Shown here: piece after piece, positions 22,901 through 28,066 of the stretch
How positions within the stretch are numbered: the stretch's first letter is position 1
Layout: the number at the start of each line of letters is the position of its first letter
Assembly: GCA_030704615.1 (NCBI GenBank)
Contig: CM060732.1
Location: 50,575,053-50,639,052, forward strand
DNA length: 64,000 nt
DNA from: Takakia lepidozioides
Lineage: Eukaryota > Streptophyta > Takakiopsida > Takakiales > Takakiaceae
Direction: 5' to 3'
Position numbers and translations under genes: made by a program
Notes under the pieces: model-generated
Told to the model about the DNA's origin: nothing
Database searches by the model: none
The model's input: only the letters and a program-made list of their open reading frames with translations

Positions 22901-24691
22901 GTGAACGTCATCTCATGAGTACATTCTCTGTCCTGTTTAGACCCTGGTGAGTGTAAACCCCAGAAAAGGCTCCAGGAGGGTTAGTTTCCCGCGGGGTCGA
23001 TGGCTGTAAGGCAGTGGCAAGCCATCACTGGCAGGGAATGGCATTATGACACTGGCAGCCACATGTCACATGTGTAGGCCAAATTGGGGCTAGTGCAGTA
23101 GTGCTGGAATGAACATTCTCTTTTCTAGCATGCTGTCTACATAACCTTTTACATCAGAATCCCTGTGACTAGTCTGTCATTACTTGTGTGCGAACTGCAA
23201 ATGGTATGGTGAGTTTCCATCCACTGGTGAGTTGAAAACCCACAACTTGTATGGAGGGTTGGTTCATTGGGCACATACCCACTGGTAATGTTCTCATCAA
23301 GTTTCCTTCTTTACAAGCATCGAAAAGATTGTCACTCCACATCTTTGCTCAACTCAAGAAGCTTGAGGCCAAAAGCTGTGGCAAATTTTGCAACAGGTTG
23401 ACTCTATGGTAAATTGCTTTCCTACAAAAAACCAAAATACGATTGGTTTGGAATTTGAAGTCCACACTGGCAGGAACCATTCTGATCGCCTCCTGCTTGC
23501 CTCACCCCTCCCCTTCTACTTTCTGCTCTGTCGAAAGTGGGAGCAAAGTTTATGACCACCGCGTCATGGAAAGCATGCTTTGATCAGTGCACCCCTCCGA
23601 TTCAATTTTTGTGCTGAGGAAATGTTTCGTTTGTGCAGGATCGTAAGCAGAGGAGAGTGGATGAGGCAAAAAGACCTCCTGCAGAGAGTGCAGCAGATGC
23701 TACTCGTCAAATGCTAGCAAGCAAGGTAATTTTTTTGTTCTTTAGTTGTAATGGTGCTGTTGCCAATTTTTGACTTATGATCGTCATTCCAGGACATTTC
23801 AAAGTTCACTTTCTTTTGAGTGCCCTAAACCATTGTAGGGTATGTCGGATGGCTGTGCAGAAGCTCAGCTCCAAAGTAAACTACAGTGTATTAGCAAAGC
23901 TGTTTGATGGCGAGGTATGTTCTTCGTCATACCTTCACATTCTCAAACTACTGTTTCCTTCCCAATCCACTCTGAGAAGTCTAAACTGTAATATGGATGG
24001 TTATAATCATGTCTTCAGCAAATAGAGCTCTGTTGAGTACAGCCAAAGGCGCATCTGATGAGCTCACAGAGTCTATCTATCAAAACTTTCAGGAAGATGT
24101 TGAGAAGCAATATCTGGATAAGGCTTCAACCGAGGAGGATGAGGATGAGCATATTCTTGCCAATGATCTTAACACAAAACGAAAGCGAACAGTGAACTTT
24201 ACGGAGGAGGATTCTATCAACCATTCGTCAATAACGCAGGTCTGTGCTATTTTCTCAATTCTGTTTTAAATCAAATACCCTCCTTTTGCTTAGCGGGGAT
24301 GTATTGTAGCCAATATGTACGGGAAGTGTCAGTGAGTACATTTATTGCTCATGCTCTTTAAGAACCTGCATCAGAGAGAGCCTCTCTGCAACTGCAGATT
24401 GACCTTTGAACGATTGTATTTACTGTGATGGTTGAAACATGACTGCAGGCTGTGAGTACTGGAGGTAATGCTTCAGACTACCACGTCAGTAAGGACAGTG
24501 GCCAAAGTTATGCTAAAGAGGCTGCAAAGGCAGAGGGAGAGGAAAAGGACACATTTGATATGGAGGAGGAAGGTGAAGAGGAAGAAGTTGATGAGTATGA
24601 AGGCATTCATGACGAGAGTGGGATGGAGGGCATGCCTATCTTTGGGCTGCAGGACATGGATGCTGAAGAGGAGTACTACGAAGAGTATTGA
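541..24691 (+). CDS. BRF1: TFIIIB subunit BRF1 (TFIIB-related factor), 19 exons
   Basis: BRF1 joins TBP and BDP1 in TFIIIB and recruits RNA polymerase III to tRNA, 5S and other small RNA genes in the nucleus. I assembled these exons from homology and in-phase GT..AG sites: 541-605, 804-885, 1210-1327, 1537-1685, 13135-13211, 13570-13626, 14429-14541, 15035-15117, 15288-15374, 15945-16025, 17027-17194, 17492-18061, 18260-18895, 21567-21647, 21999-22181, 23639-23725, 23861-23914, 24093-24239, 24449-24691. They give about 1026 residues: zinc ribbon (1-30), cyclin folds (about 90-300), a Cys/His segment (about 340-360), an RG-rich insert (about 420-530), the TBP-binding block (about 755-800), an Ala-rich helix and an acidic tail. 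Plant BRF1 proteins are usually nearer 600 residues, and most of the excess is in exons 12-13. The start of exon 18 is the least certain boundary. The introns total about 21 kb and hold most of the retroelements in the window. Confidence 0.93.
1938..1954. repeat. (TC)n tract, 5' flank of the LINE array
   Basis: This pure TC/CT run directly abuts the first LINE sequence at about 1955. The same dinucleotide follows every LINE 3' end in the array (2418-2429, 5785-5796, 9152-9163, 12519-12530), so it is read as the original target microsatellite. Confidence 0.8.
1955..2417 (+). mobile_element. 5'-truncated LINE 3' end, first element of the array
   Basis: This copy of the last ~460 bp of the LINE is fused directly to a (TC)n tract on its left. 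It encodes the C-terminal Cys-His segment (CNCPLC...HFLIHCPGF) and ends at TTATGAGTACAA. It keeps a 15-bp and a 2-bp segment that all three downstream full units have lost, so its reading frame runs unbroken into the terminal TGA. It therefore comes from a different, more intact source copy than the units beside it. Confidence 0.88.
2408..4954 (+). CDS. LINE unit 1 endonuclease-reverse transcriptase ORF
   Basis: The ORF has 848 codons. The endonuclease remnant covers about residues 40-200, with the conserved GDFNAR and SDH motifs. The RT palm covers about residues 480-740, with the catalytic Asp in FLDVKKAYD and the FADD box near residue 680, so the polymerase core looks intact. The N-terminal catalytic part of the endonuclease is absent. 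The ATG is not native to this unit: it is the ATG of ATGAGTACAA in the upstream element's 3' end, and the (TC)6 tract keeps it in frame. The ORF ends early because of the 7-bp duplication, and the downstream frame (from about 4929) carries the rest. Confidence 0.85.
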   Translation: MSTISLSQLFDNCEIINKGLRYEHSIWLKLNLKGGMSTKDLFVGCVYMPTEGTLSADADKAFEDVKLDCASFLAKGQVVLLGDFNARVGKGIHQDDIIGPFGEDELNSNGRRLINCLEELQLLTLNNRTRGDQVQWTREKPQTGERSIVDYIIMDKILFPQCANVLIDRTDIGTSDHFLVWTEIKRCFPTTKRSVKRSIRKWRIEKFHNEEVKAEYVQALQEALPHFVQSLQELQSCSVNARNEVERAVDSWESFVSSVADKIIGRKLIVCGRAVNWWTNEIKLKIAERRALYKECCNLETNRELWARYYQLRKDINQLVRSQKKLYWDKLYSEINSNHHGGNDKKFWLALQRLYKLKNGQQVQALKTTKGAVVSSSVDIVKTFETHYSILGRTSRSNSEGSSAEWRDTVGKTVPMIQNSPDELEYISMAYNAPISSSEIVEAIEHLNGYKAGGPDGIVNELIKHGGDPMIEALVLLFNLIWKTEMIPFRWRQGVIVNLYKKGDREEPGNYRGITLLNAVGKTFCRVISTRLEVDLESRGCFHEGQAGFRRNRGCVDHIFTLSQIIQGRKKEGKPTYVFFLDVKKAYDTVWRDGLWFRLWSCGIKGKMWRVVHNLYAHTKSCVTVNGQKSNFFDIDQGVAQGCTLSPLLFNVFINQLLEDVESEGFGLRVGDTTIPALMFADDFAGIGETPTNLQELIDCAKRYFDLWGLKANVSKCAVVAFNDRGEGGSDLKWQWGSQEIPVLPSYTYLGVEFSSNCNWDAHIRKVVQTGKGKALGLTKFFHCRGVNSEVKKTMLCRVIRPALEYGSAIWVDNSNQAKSLESIQVGVLKECMSACSKTANVAVRCSG
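2430..5784 (+). mobile_element. LINE unit 1 of a tandem array (APE-RT non-LTR element)
   Basis: This is a non-LTR retrotransposon whose 5' end is cut off inside the endonuclease domain. In order it has the remainder of an APE-type endonuclease (GDFNARVG, then TSDHF), a reverse transcriptase ([33 protein letters not shown]) and a C-terminal Cys-His zinc-knuckle-like segment. The element ends in TGAGTACAA and is followed by a 12-bp (TC)6 tract, then at once by unit 2. The period is exactly 3367 bp. A tandem 7-bp duplication (4934-4940/4941-4947) shifts the frame after the RT. A 15-bp and a 2-bp deletion near 5507 and 5539 affect the C-terminal part. Confidence 0.93.
4955..5778 (+). pseudogene. 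LINE unit 1 C-terminal region, frameshifted
   Basis: Downstream of the frameshift the protein continues in another frame ([10 protein letters not shown]...) to a Cys-His motif with spacing C-x-C-x2-C then H-x4-H-C, like the zinc-binding tail of many plant LINEs. A 2-bp deletion near 5539 ends this frame in a Pro-rich stop. The last 84 codons lie in a third frame and end in the TGA of TTATGAGTACAA, so the element has essentially no 3' UTR. Confidence 0.8.
5775..8321 (+). CDS. LINE unit 2 endonuclease-reverse transcriptase ORF
   Basis: This is the same 848-codon ORF as in unit 1, with intact RT motifs including FADD. Here too the start codon belongs to the 3' end of the preceding unit, overlapping its stop codon as ATGA. 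The C-terminal part follows in other frames at about 8296-8937 and 8891-9145. Confidence 0.85.
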   Translation: MSTISLSQLFDNCEIINKGLRYEHSIWLKLNLKGGMSTKDLFVGCVYMPTEGTLSADADKAFEDVKLDCASFLAKGQVVLLGDFNARVGKGIHQDDIIGPFGEDELNSNGRRLINCLEELQLLTLNNRTRGDQVQWTREKPQTGERSIVDYIIMDKILFPQCANVLIDRTDIGTSDHFLVWTEIKRCFPTTKRSVKRSIRKWRIEKFHNEEVKAEYVQALQEALPHFVQSLQELQSCSVNARNEVERAVDSWESFVSSVADKIIGRKLIVCGRAVNWWTNEIKLKIAERRALYKECCNLETNRELWARYYQLRKDINQLVRSQKKLYWDKLYSEINSNHHGGNDKKFWLALQRLYKLKNGQQVQALKTTKGAVVSSSVDIVKTFETHYSILGRTSRSNSEGSSAEWRDTVGKTVPMIQNSPDELEYISMAYNAPISSSEIVEAIEHLNGYKAGGPDGIVNELIKHGGDPMIEALVLLFNLIWKTEMIPFRWRQGVIVNLYKKGDREEPGNYRGITLLNAVGKTFCRVISTRLEVDLESRGCFHEGQAGFRRNRGCVDHIFTLSQIIQGRKKEGKPTYVFFLDVKKAYDTVWRDGLWFRLWSCGIKGKMWRVVHNLYAHTKSCVTVNGQKSNFFDIDQGVAQGCTLSPLLFNVFINQLLEDVESEGFGLRVGDTTIPALMFADDFAGIGETPTNLQELIDCAKRYFDLWGLKANVSKCAVVAFNDRGEGGSDLKWQWGSQEIPVLPSYTYLGVEFSSNCNWDAHIRKVVQTGKGKALGLTKFFHCRGVNSEVKKTMLCRVIRPALEYGSAIWVDNSNQAKSLESIQVGVLKECMSACSKTANVAVRCSG
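5797..9151 (+). mobile_element. LINE unit 2 of the tandem array
   Basis: Every sense and antisense reading frame compared between this unit and unit 1 gives the same translation, so the two are essentially identical in DNA. It shares the same 5' truncation point, the 7-bp duplication, the 15- and 2-bp deletions and the TGAGTACAA-(TC)6 end. Shared truncation and shared defects mean it arose by duplication of a finished unit, not by a new insertion. Confidence 0.93.
9142..11688 (+). CDS. LINE unit 3 endonuclease-reverse transcriptase ORF
   Basis: This is the same 848-codon ORF as in units 1 and 2, with a start codon supplied by the 3' terminus of unit 2. The frameshifted C-terminal segments lie at about 11663-12304 and 12258-12512. 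Confidence 0.85.
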   Translation: MSTISLSQLFDNCEIINKGLRYEHSIWLKLNLKGGMSTKDLFVGCVYMPTEGTLSADADKAFEDVKLDCASFLAKGQVVLLGDFNARVGKGIHQDDIIGPFGEDELNSNGRRLINCLEELQLLTLNNRTRGDQVQWTREKPQTGERSIVDYIIMDKILFPQCANVLIDRTDIGTSDHFLVWTEIKRCFPTTKRSVKRSIRKWRIEKFHNEEVKAEYVQALQEALPHFVQSLQELQSCSVNARNEVERAVDSWESFVSSVADKIIGRKLIVCGRAVNWWTNEIKLKIAERRALYKECCNLETNRELWARYYQLRKDINQLVRSQKKLYWDKLYSEINSNHHGGNDKKFWLALQRLYKLKNGQQVQALKTTKGAVVSSSVDIVKTFETHYSILGRTSRSNSEGSSAEWRDTVGKTVPMIQNSPDELEYISMAYNAPISSSEIVEAIEHLNGYKAGGPDGIVNELIKHGGDPMIEALVLLFNLIWKTEMIPFRWRQGVIVNLYKKGDREEPGNYRGITLLNAVGKTFCRVISTRLEVDLESRGCFHEGQAGFRRNRGCVDHIFTLSQIIQGRKKEGKPTYVFFLDVKKAYDTVWRDGLWFRLWSCGIKGKMWRVVHNLYAHTKSCVTVNGQKSNFFDIDQGVAQGCTLSPLLFNVFINQLLEDVESEGFGLRVGDTTIPALMFADDFAGIGETPTNLQELIDCAKRYFDLWGLKANVSKCAVVAFNDRGEGGSDLKWQWGSQEIPVLPSYTYLGVEFSSNCNWDAHIRKVVQTGKGKALGLTKFFHCRGVNSEVKKTMLCRVIRPALEYGSAIWVDNSNQAKSLESIQVGVLKECMSACSKTANVAVRCSG
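9164..12518 (+). mobile_element. LINE unit 3 of the tandem array
   Basis: This is the third unit, with the same translations and defects as units 1 and 2. Its (TC)6 tail at 12519-12530 is followed not by another unit but by a short tail stub and then by ordinary intron sequence. The word gcaagcaagaattt at about 12571 also occurs near 1866, left of the array. The array is therefore flanked on both sides by related intron sequence. Confidence 0.93.
12538..12566 (+). mobile_element. LINE 3'-end stub after the array
   Basis: The core acaaacaacgtcttatgagt is the extreme LINE 3' end, here with a g for a in the next bases (gtgcattctctc). It sits 8 bp downstream of the last (TC)6 tract. It looks like a separate insertion reduced to about 25 bp, which makes the array four and a half elements long. 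Confidence 0.65.
13135..16025 (+). other. BRF1: BRF1 exons 5-10: cyclin-fold repeats
   Basis: Six short exons carry the core that binds TBP-DNA and polymerase. Exon 5 reads [14 protein letters not shown] and ACLYIVCR. Exon 6 continues [19 protein letters not shown] and ends at an unusual GTACGC donor. Exon 7 reads [11 protein letters not shown] and [11 protein letters not shown]. Exon 8 ends SMKRDWMQ, exon 9 has [14 protein letters not shown], and exon 10 has [16 protein letters not shown]. These are hallmark strings of the BRF/TFIIB repeats and join without a frame break. Confidence 0.92.
13804..14135 (+). mobile_element. Diverged LINE 3' fragment with 12-bp target-site duplication
   Basis: This 332-bp fragment resembles the last part of the LINE (tctcaccaaagaga-like start, then ttttgggcagatcatacacagcagattg) and ends ttgagtacat. 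It is flanked by an exact 12-bp repeat, TCTCTCCCCTGT, at 13792-13803 and 14136-14147. That is a target-site duplication in TC-rich DNA. It sits in BRF1 intron 6. Divergence from the array units shows it is an older insertion. Confidence 0.85.
16262..16350 (-). mobile_element. Remnant of a second LINE family (ORF end)
   Basis: Read on the minus strand this stretch gives a peptide like [17 protein letters not shown]. It aligns with VFHYEDQNYLAAYLHEA from the remnant at 29460-29725. Both resemble the C-terminal end of a plant LINE polyprotein, in a family unrelated to the tandem array. Confidence 0.55.
16675..16772 (-). mobile_element. SINE-like element, minus strand
   Basis: On the minus strand it has the module order of the short family here: a GGTRCGAACCCTGG-type block, a CCACAAAA spacer, GGTTAG/TTCCC-type sequence, then GGGGTCAATGGCCGTAAGGC. 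The usual TGAGTACA end is lost. It is the last member of a four-element train that begins at 16992. Confidence 0.7.
16773..16992 (-). mobile_element. Train of three LINE 3'-end stubs with GA/TC tracts
   Basis: Reading the minus strand from 16992 there is a (TC)n-like tract and then three successive copies of the LINE 3' end. The first ends CTTATGAGTACATTC near 16934, the second TTATGAGTACATTTC near 16876, and the third, longer and containing ACTGGGCACGGGGTCGAGGG, ends CTTCTAAGTGCATTC near 16778. Each is 5'-truncated and separated from the next by TC-rich sequence. The train lies just upstream of BRF1 exon 11. Confidence 0.75.
17492..18061 (+). other. BRF1: BRF1 exon 12 with RG/GR-rich segment
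   Basis: The exon opens with [21 protein letters not shown], the conserved plant BRF linker, so its frame is secure. Downstream it encodes two long runs of alternating Gly-Arg (about 17720-17775 and 17850-17885) and a third Gly/Arg/Lys-rich stretch (about 17965-18010), separated by acidic stretches. The whole 570 bp stays open and ends at a GTATGT donor in phase 0. RG-rich tracts usually bind RNA or are methylated on Arg, and I know of no such tract in characterised BRF1 proteins. Confidence 0.8.
18260..18895 (+). other. BRF1: BRF1 exon 13, long polar linker
   Basis: These 212 codons of Ser/Glu/Asp/Gln-rich sequence have no recognised fold and end in [10 protein letters not shown], which begins the TBP-binding block completed by exon 14. 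The exon's donor at 18896 is followed within 17 bp by the TC/TCTG target tract of a LINE insertion, so the donor context is itself part of the microsatellite. Confidence 0.82.
18935..19329 (+). mobile_element. Young LINE 3' fragment with 22-bp target-site duplication
   Basis: This 395-bp 5'-truncated copy is nearly identical to the array's 3' end. It keeps the 15- and 2-bp segments missing from the array units but lacks 19 bp of its own near 19183. It ends TGAGTACAA. An exact 22-bp repeat of TCTG/TCTC units flanks it at 18913-18934 and 19330-19351. The insertion is in BRF1 intron 13, 39 bp from the end of exon 13. Confidence 0.92.
19737..19861 (+). mobile_element. SINE-like element ending TGAGTACA, full module set
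   Basis: This is the best-preserved short element. It has ACCCTGGTGGGTGCGAACCCC (5' block with a box-B-like core), ACAGATGGCTCTGGGG, then GGGATCAATGGCCGTAAGG, GCTATGGCAAGCC and ATGGCATGAGTACA. Its last ~60 bp parallel the LINE 3' end (GGGGTCAATGGCCACAAGG ... TTATGAGTACAA). On the left is a TC/TCTG tract (about 19706-19737) and on the right about 50 bp of pure (TC)n. It has no coding capacity. Confidence 0.8.
19862..19912. repeat. (TC)n microsatellite, about 51 bp
   Basis: This is the longest pure TC run in the window, directly following the SINE-like 3' end. Such a tract could be the original target or an expanded tail. Confidence 0.95.
20125..20225 (+). mobile_element. Degenerate SINE-like fragment
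   Basis: It contains GGTGGGTGCGAACCCCAC, AAAAGGCTTCAGG and a diverged GGGCTATGGCAA block, and ends without TGAGTACA. It is an older member of the family at 19737-19861. Confidence 0.6.
20255..21095 (+). pseudogene. Degenerate LINE fragment, endonuclease region
   Basis: Reading frames show [13 protein letters not shown] and a GGCVYMPT block like the array LINE, then fragments equivalent to its WWTNEI region, broken by frameshifts and small deletions. It extends slightly further 5' than the array units, so it samples sequence upstream of their truncation point. It lies in BRF1 intron 13. Confidence 0.75.
21567..22181 (+). other. BRF1: BRF1 exons 14-15: TBP-binding block and Ala-rich helix
   Basis: Exon 14 reads [20 protein letters not shown] then NKEYLE. 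Joined to exon 13 it forms the conserved BRF homology region that grips TBP. Exon 15 (21999-22181) starts [11 protein letters not shown] and becomes strongly Ala-rich, as the equivalent helix is in plant homologues. Both exons are whole numbers of codons. Confidence 0.9.
22320..22393 (+). mobile_element. LINE 3'-end stub
   Basis: It contains AACTGGGCGTGGG, CTATGGCCACAAGGCTAC and TCTTTTGAGTTCAT, a diverged form of the terminal ~70 bp of the LINE. It is followed at once by a TC tract that became the target of the next element. Confidence 0.75.
22408..22924 (+). mobile_element. LINE 3' fragment with 14-bp target-site duplication
   Basis: This diverged 517-bp LINE 3' fragment still shows the CNCPMCG zinc-knuckle start, then a stop, and ends CATGAGTACAT. 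An exact 14-bp repeat, TCTCTGTCCTGTTT, flanks it at 22394-22407 and 22925-22938. It is inserted directly behind the stub at 22320-22393. It lies in BRF1 intron 15. Confidence 0.87.
22939..23050 (+). mobile_element. SINE-like element following the LINE fragment
   Basis: It has ACCCTGGTGAGTGTAAACCCC, AAAAGGCTCCAGGAGGG, TTAGTTTCCCGCGGGGTC, GATGGCTGTAAGGC and GCAAGCCATC, then a mutated end (ATGGCATTATGACA). It abuts the LINE's right-hand duplication, so three elements stand head-to-tail here. Confidence 0.75.
23195..23300 (+). mobile_element. Degenerate SINE-like fragment
   Basis: It contains CCACTGGTGAGTTGAAAACCC and GGAGGGTTGGTTCATTGGG, a weak match to the 5' half of the SINE-like family. No recognisable 3' end is present. 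Confidence 0.4.
23639..24691 (+). other. BRF1: BRF1 exons 16-19: C-terminal region
   Basis: Exon 16 ends RQMLASK, exon 17 reads [18 protein letters not shown] (a conserved BRF C-terminal motif), exon 18 is acidic and basic by turns, and exon 19 ends in an acidic run, EEEYYEEY, before TGA. Exon 18 is placed at 24093 because that acceptor (actttcag) is the only pyrimidine-preceded site in the required phase. An earlier start near 24010 would need a different phase. Confidence 0.82.
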
Positions 24692-24864
24692 TATCCATTT
24701 GCATGTCCTCCTGTGACCAGAAGATTGACTTGAGCCAGAGTCGGGGAGCTTCAATCACCTTGTAGACCCCTTGCACTTGCCCTGCAGGTGGATTGACAGC
24801 TGTTAATTCTTTGACAGGACATTTTTGTTCCCCAATTCTCTTTGGGGACCTGGATTCCCCTTGG

Positions 24865-24960
24865 TGTCCAACTTGGCAGAGTGGTGCCAGGAAGCTCCAT
24901 CAACAAGGCCACAGTGGCTAACCACTGGGCTTACTGTTGGAGGCTTCTCCCTGCAAATAT
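24865..24960 (-). mobile_element. tRNA-like SINE head
   Basis: On the minus strand, CTCCAACAGTAAGCCCAGTGG then TTAGCCACTG resembles an A box (T-R-G-C-N-N-A-G-Y-N-G-G). It lies about 40 bp downstream of a LINE-type tail. The same order, tail then ...CCAACAG then an A-box-like core, occurs at 60660-60830. No clean B box was found. Confidence 0.5.
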
Positions 24961-24982
24961 AACAGACATGCAACACAACAGA

Positions 24983-25006
24983 ATGTACTCATAAGACGTC
25001 CTGAAT
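24983..25006 (-). mobile_element. LINE/SINE 3'-end stub, minus strand
   Basis: On the minus strand the sequence GACGTCTTATGAGTACATTC matches the extreme 3' end of the LINE family. Only about 22 bp are recognisable, so this is a stub or the eroded tail of an older copy. Confidence 0.6.
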
Positions 25007-26503
25007 GACAACAGAGACTGAAAATATGAGAAGCTGACAGGGATGCACAGAAGTAATTGAATCTCTGAAACAGGTGTAGCTGGCAGAAAAGGTGGAAAGT
25101 TTCTGTATGCATGCGCTACAATCAAGGTCATTCTATACCATGCACTGTCTTTGTACCGTCTTGGTGATGTTCTCCTCAGGGACCAAGTATGCATGGTTCC
25201 AAACTGGGAGACATCATGTGACAGGAAAGGTGTGCAACTTAATTTCCCCTAGGCATGGAGGTGTTGAAGGGATGTTTCGTATCATTTGGGAAGAACAGAG
25301 TGTAGCTTCCAACCCTCAGTTTATATGTGATTGTCCCTCAATATAGCCAATCCATGCATAGCAGAGGTCACAAGGTCGGCCAGCCACCACATGGGTATTT
25401 TTCAGCTATTTTTTGGCTATCAACACTTCGGGACCTTGACACCTCACAAGTGGGGCTCTGCACACAATGCACTCAGCACTATTGGGCTAGTATGACTCAC
25501 ATAAATGCAGTTGGTCCAACTCGTCACTCATGCCTCAAACATCATGTCATAATAATGAACTCATTCCGTTCAGCTCTCAACCATCAAGTTATAGAGCCAG
25601 ATACTATTGTGTACCTGGAGTTTTTCTAGCACAGCACTCACCAGTGCAGACGGGCAGACCCTTTCTATCCTGTCATGAAGCTTTGTAGACATAGCACGAT
25701 GCTGCACATATTATTGAAAAGGCGCTGATCACAGGCCCCTTGAGAACTTTAGGTCCTCTTAAATCTTTCAGAATTTCAATTTTCAGATAGGCTAAGCAAA
25801 GATGACATCTGAAGAACACATTTGGTAGTGAACTGCAAACCTGCTGAGAATCAACAGCATGATGTCTGCATCTTCCAGTGTCAAATCATGACCATCTTAG
25901 CACCCATTACTTCATTGCAGGAAATATAAGTTCAGAGCAAGGGAATAGTGAGAACAAAGGACCTCGGTCCACCAGGGAAGCTTCAACTAATGCAGGCTGA
26001 ATTCCAACAGTTGCCAACCTCAATACAATACGACCCAGAGGGTAAGATAAGGTGCTTCTGATATACTTCAAGACTTTTCAAAGCTTGACGATTATACATT
26101 AGAATGAATGAGAGGTGATGCCCTAAGATATTGATGCTCAAAGATCATAAGCATACTGACAGTTAAGGGAAGGTACTGTGTGGACTAGTTCTTCTCTATC
26201 CAATGAATGCTTCGGTAAGGGCTGTCACAGACAACCATCATGGGGACATCCTTGTGACTGTCCCTGACAAAGAGTGCTGCACAACTCCATCAAGTCCAAA
26301 TCTGCCCTTGCACCCACTTTGGTGGTATGCTAGGAATGTACACATACGGAAAAACATGAACATTGTACAAACTGCCATTCCATACTGAACATGTGAAAAT
26401 GGCACATCTTAAAGCTTCTGGAAGGGAAACAATTGCCTTCATGCAAGACATGCACGTTTGCCTCCACTCGAACTCCTGATTGAGATAGCAGAGGGCACGA
26501 TGA

Positions 26504-28066
26504 CTATTGCAGGAAGTACCCGGAGAGAAAGAGGGCGAAAAAGAAGGCGAGGGTGCCATAAATGAGAATGCTCTTCTGCCCTGAGGTCAAAGAGTTCCCA
26601 CCCAAACCATATTGCTGGTTCTGTGCAAATCCAGCTACCTCCACACTTTTGTTGCTGAAATAGCTTTTTGCAGCACCACATGTAGGACACCGCCAGTCAT
26701 CAGGAAGCTGCTGGAAACTAGTACCAGCTGCTACTGGGTATAACATGTCTCCCAAAGCCTCATCATAAATATGCCCACATGAGCGACACTCATTCTTCCC
26801 AGTGTTTAGCACCGCAAACCGTTCCTCCAATCCTGCAGGTCCAATCCTTCCCTCTTGTTACTCGATCTGCCAGTGTGCTGAAAGCTTTGCGTCAACCACT
26901 GGTCATAACTCAGCATCAACCATATCAAAACACTTCAAAGGAGTTCTGAATATCCCTACAATCCATCACTGAAGTTCATTTACAGCAAGGTCCTCCACTC
27001 TAAGATCCATCTTCAGCTCGTCAGATCGCTTCATGTAATATGAAGAGTGAAGAGGTTTCATATTACCCGGACCACAAGTAGCACATGTCAATACCATGCT
27101 ATGGTGCAGGAGGCGACTCATGGCATTACTGCTGCAAATGGAGAGAAAGCCTACATTGTTATACTATCAGCTCAAAAACCTGCAAACCTCTGTGATGAAA
27201 GGCTAGACAGGGAGAAATTGCTCGTGCTAGAATTTGCATGTTACAGAAAAGCATGAACCAAGGAGACGATCCATTACTTTTAGTAGAATGACCCGACTCT
27301 GTTTGAGTAACAATTTTGCGCTTTGGCGATGAATGTTGCCAACTTTTCTAAGAACTCGGGCAACTTCAAATCTCGAGAATTCCAATTGAGGATTTTTAGT
27401 CTGTGTTCCAAAACCCGGCAAGCACTCCCTCCCTTGTACTATACTTTGCTTCGCTATGCAACTCCTCCATTTTCACATGTAATCTGATTGAACGTCTTCT
27501 TCTGTCCACTTCATAAATAAACTACACAGCCAAAAAACCTAGGAATGCAGGGGGCAGAAAAGGGAACAGATATGAGGGGAGGACAATGGATCAGACACAG
27601 GGTGGGGGGGACGGAATTGGAGCCATGATGTGCAAACTTGTATACAGTTTGTGCGGCGTGGGAATGCGGTCCAATGATCTGCAATGCACTCTCACCGACA
27701 AGGACTTGAGATATGAATGCATCTGTGCGCTGTAGGCAGATAAAGTAGAAGGCGTTAAACGACCTGCATTTGAACATGGAAGGCGAGAAAGGAGTGCACA
27801 CAAAACTACTCGCACAAGAAGTTCGACAGATCAGGAGAAGACCCACCCTTTCGAGGATTGAGAATAAGGTCATCGTTTGGTAGTTGGCTATTGACGTGAT
27901 CTTGCTCACTATCCACATCCACTGACATGCACCGAGGGGCACGCACCACAAACCGCACCTGCTTTCTTCGCAGACCAAAACTGCCCAATGAAGCTCCTCC
28001 TCCTCCTCTTGCTGTCGATTTCCATCCGTGCCTGCCGAGTGGCAACGAAGGCAGCGTGAGGGCCAT
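26504..28066 (-). CDS. RBD1: Thylakoid rubredoxin, RBD1-like, 2 exons
   Basis: This is a membrane-anchored rubredoxin of chloroplasts. The family is needed for photosystem II assembly and carries one mononuclear iron. Exon 1 is 27847-28066 (ATG at 28066) and exon 2 is 26504-26832. The junction restores Gly (AAG-G/GA) and gives 182 residues. Residues 1 to about 45 are rich in Ser, Gly and Arg with few acids, like a transit peptide. Exon 2 begins LEERFAVLNTG and has the iron ligands in CRSCG and CPTCG, then AGFAQNQQYGLGGN. A C-terminal membrane helix (about 160-180) ends SGYFLQ. All four Cys are present. The gene is divergent from the dehydrogenase at 28345. The intron (26833-27846) has no recognised feature. 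Confidence 0.93.

Larger units (their letters stand above)
24692..26503. other. Intergenic region between BRF1 and the rubredoxin gene
   Basis: No gene is seen. It holds the BRF1 3' UTR, a minus-strand repeat pair (next entries) and unassigned sequence from about 25010 to 26500. ORFs here are short and lack coding character. The part nearest 26500 will include the rubredoxin 3' UTR. Confidence 0.5.
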
